The position numbers and the translations under genes were made by a program. Positions 14,424-14,616 of a DNA stretch of 14,616 nucleotides are shown one piece after another (position 1 is the first letter of the stretch; every line of letters begins with the position of its first letter). This DNA is from Bacteroidales bacterium (GTDB lineage: Bacteria; Bacteroidota; Bacteroidia; Bacteroidales; DYOH01). Under the pieces are notes generated by a model. That model had not been told where the DNA came from, did no database searches, and saw only the letters and a program-made list of their open reading frames with translations. The DNA is taken from positions 1-14,616 of the forward strand of contig DAOVUO010000016.1 in assembly GCA_030632545.1 (NCBI GenBank), read 5' to 3'.

Positions 14424-14616
14424 ATGAAAAGTAAATTGTTTTTATCAAGTTTATTAATCGCTTTTGCGTTTATGTTTACATTAACTTCTTGTGATCCTGA
14501 TGATGATAATGATGACGATCCTGTATTAGTAGAGGATGGAATTTATGTTTTTGGTACAGGTACTGCAATCACTGAATATTCAGCTAATGCATTAATGAAA
14601 GTTGCTCGCAACGAGG
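14424..14616 (+). CDS. Surface lipoprotein in SusE/SusF position (partial, 5' end)
   Basis: The ATG at 14424 begins a frame that is open to the window edge, giving 64 residues. The N-terminus is a lipoprotein signal (MKSKLFLSSLLIAFAFMFTLTSC) with the lipidated Cys at 23, followed by DPDDDNDDD. Such an acidic stretch directly after the Cys is the kind of lipoprotein export signal that sends Bacteroidota lipoproteins to the cell surface. The mature start (VEDGIYVFGTGTAITEYSANALMKV, about 36-60) resembles the beta-strand opening of SusE/SusF-like outer membrane glycan-binding proteins. Placed 49 bp after susD in the same direction, it is probably the third gene of the operon. The family assignment rests mainly on position, because the body of the protein is outside the window. 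Confidence 0.8.
   Translation, partial: MKSKLFLSSLLIAFAFMFTLTSCDPDDDNDDDPVLVEDGIYVFGTGTAITEYSANALMKVARNE

Overview
The window is AT-rich bacterial DNA that most likely comes from a marine or anaerobic member of the Bacteroidota (Bacteroidales/Marinilabiliales-like; the exact family cannot be read from the sequence). The evidence is a SusC/SusD pair followed by an acidic-tailed surface lipoprotein, start codons without Shine-Dalgarno sequences, several -7 elements of the Bacteroidota type (TAnnTTTG), and a Bacteroidota-style thioredoxin reductase and M20C dipeptidase. I see no IS element, phage gene, tRNA, rRNA or CRISPR array.

Left part (1-2750): the first codons of a leftward exported protein (1-47), then a gene-poor stretch (48-477). 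Next is leftward trxB with a strong intrinsic terminator. Two rightward tandem bacteriohemerythrin genes follow, both 130 residues, gaplessly alignable and about 65% identical. They end at a 17-bp-arm inverted repeat that separates them from the convergent genes.

Middle part (2750-7220): two leftward genes for exported proteins come first. One is a two-DxG retropepsin-like aspartyl protease with a C-terminal PDZ domain; downstream of it is a protein built almost entirely of 23-residue leucine-rich repeats. Then come two rightward single genes, a carbamate kinase (arcC type) and a SiaC/DUF1987 regulatory phosphoprotein with a good Bacteroidota promoter. A 32-bp palindromic bidirectional terminator is shared by siaC and the convergent pepD.

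Right part (7217-14616): pepD (Xaa-His dipeptidase) lies downstream of, and is probably cotranscribed with, a LacI-family regulator gene. Divergent from lacI is a susC-susD-lipoprotein operon for TonB-dependent glycan (or other oligomer) uptake, which runs off the right edge. The lacI-susC intergenic region carries a perfect LacI-type operator, GCAAACGTTTGC, next to candidate susC promoter elements. The likely logic is that the LacI protein senses a sugar breakdown product and controls the uptake operon and possibly itself. The substrate cannot be assigned because no enzyme gene of the locus is inside the window.

Most of the window is ordinary chromosomal content. The points most worth following up are the LacI operator and its regulon, the hemerythrin duplication with a strongly conserved 5' end, the orphan SiaC, and the secreted protease/LRR pair. 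I do not see a convincing wholly new system.
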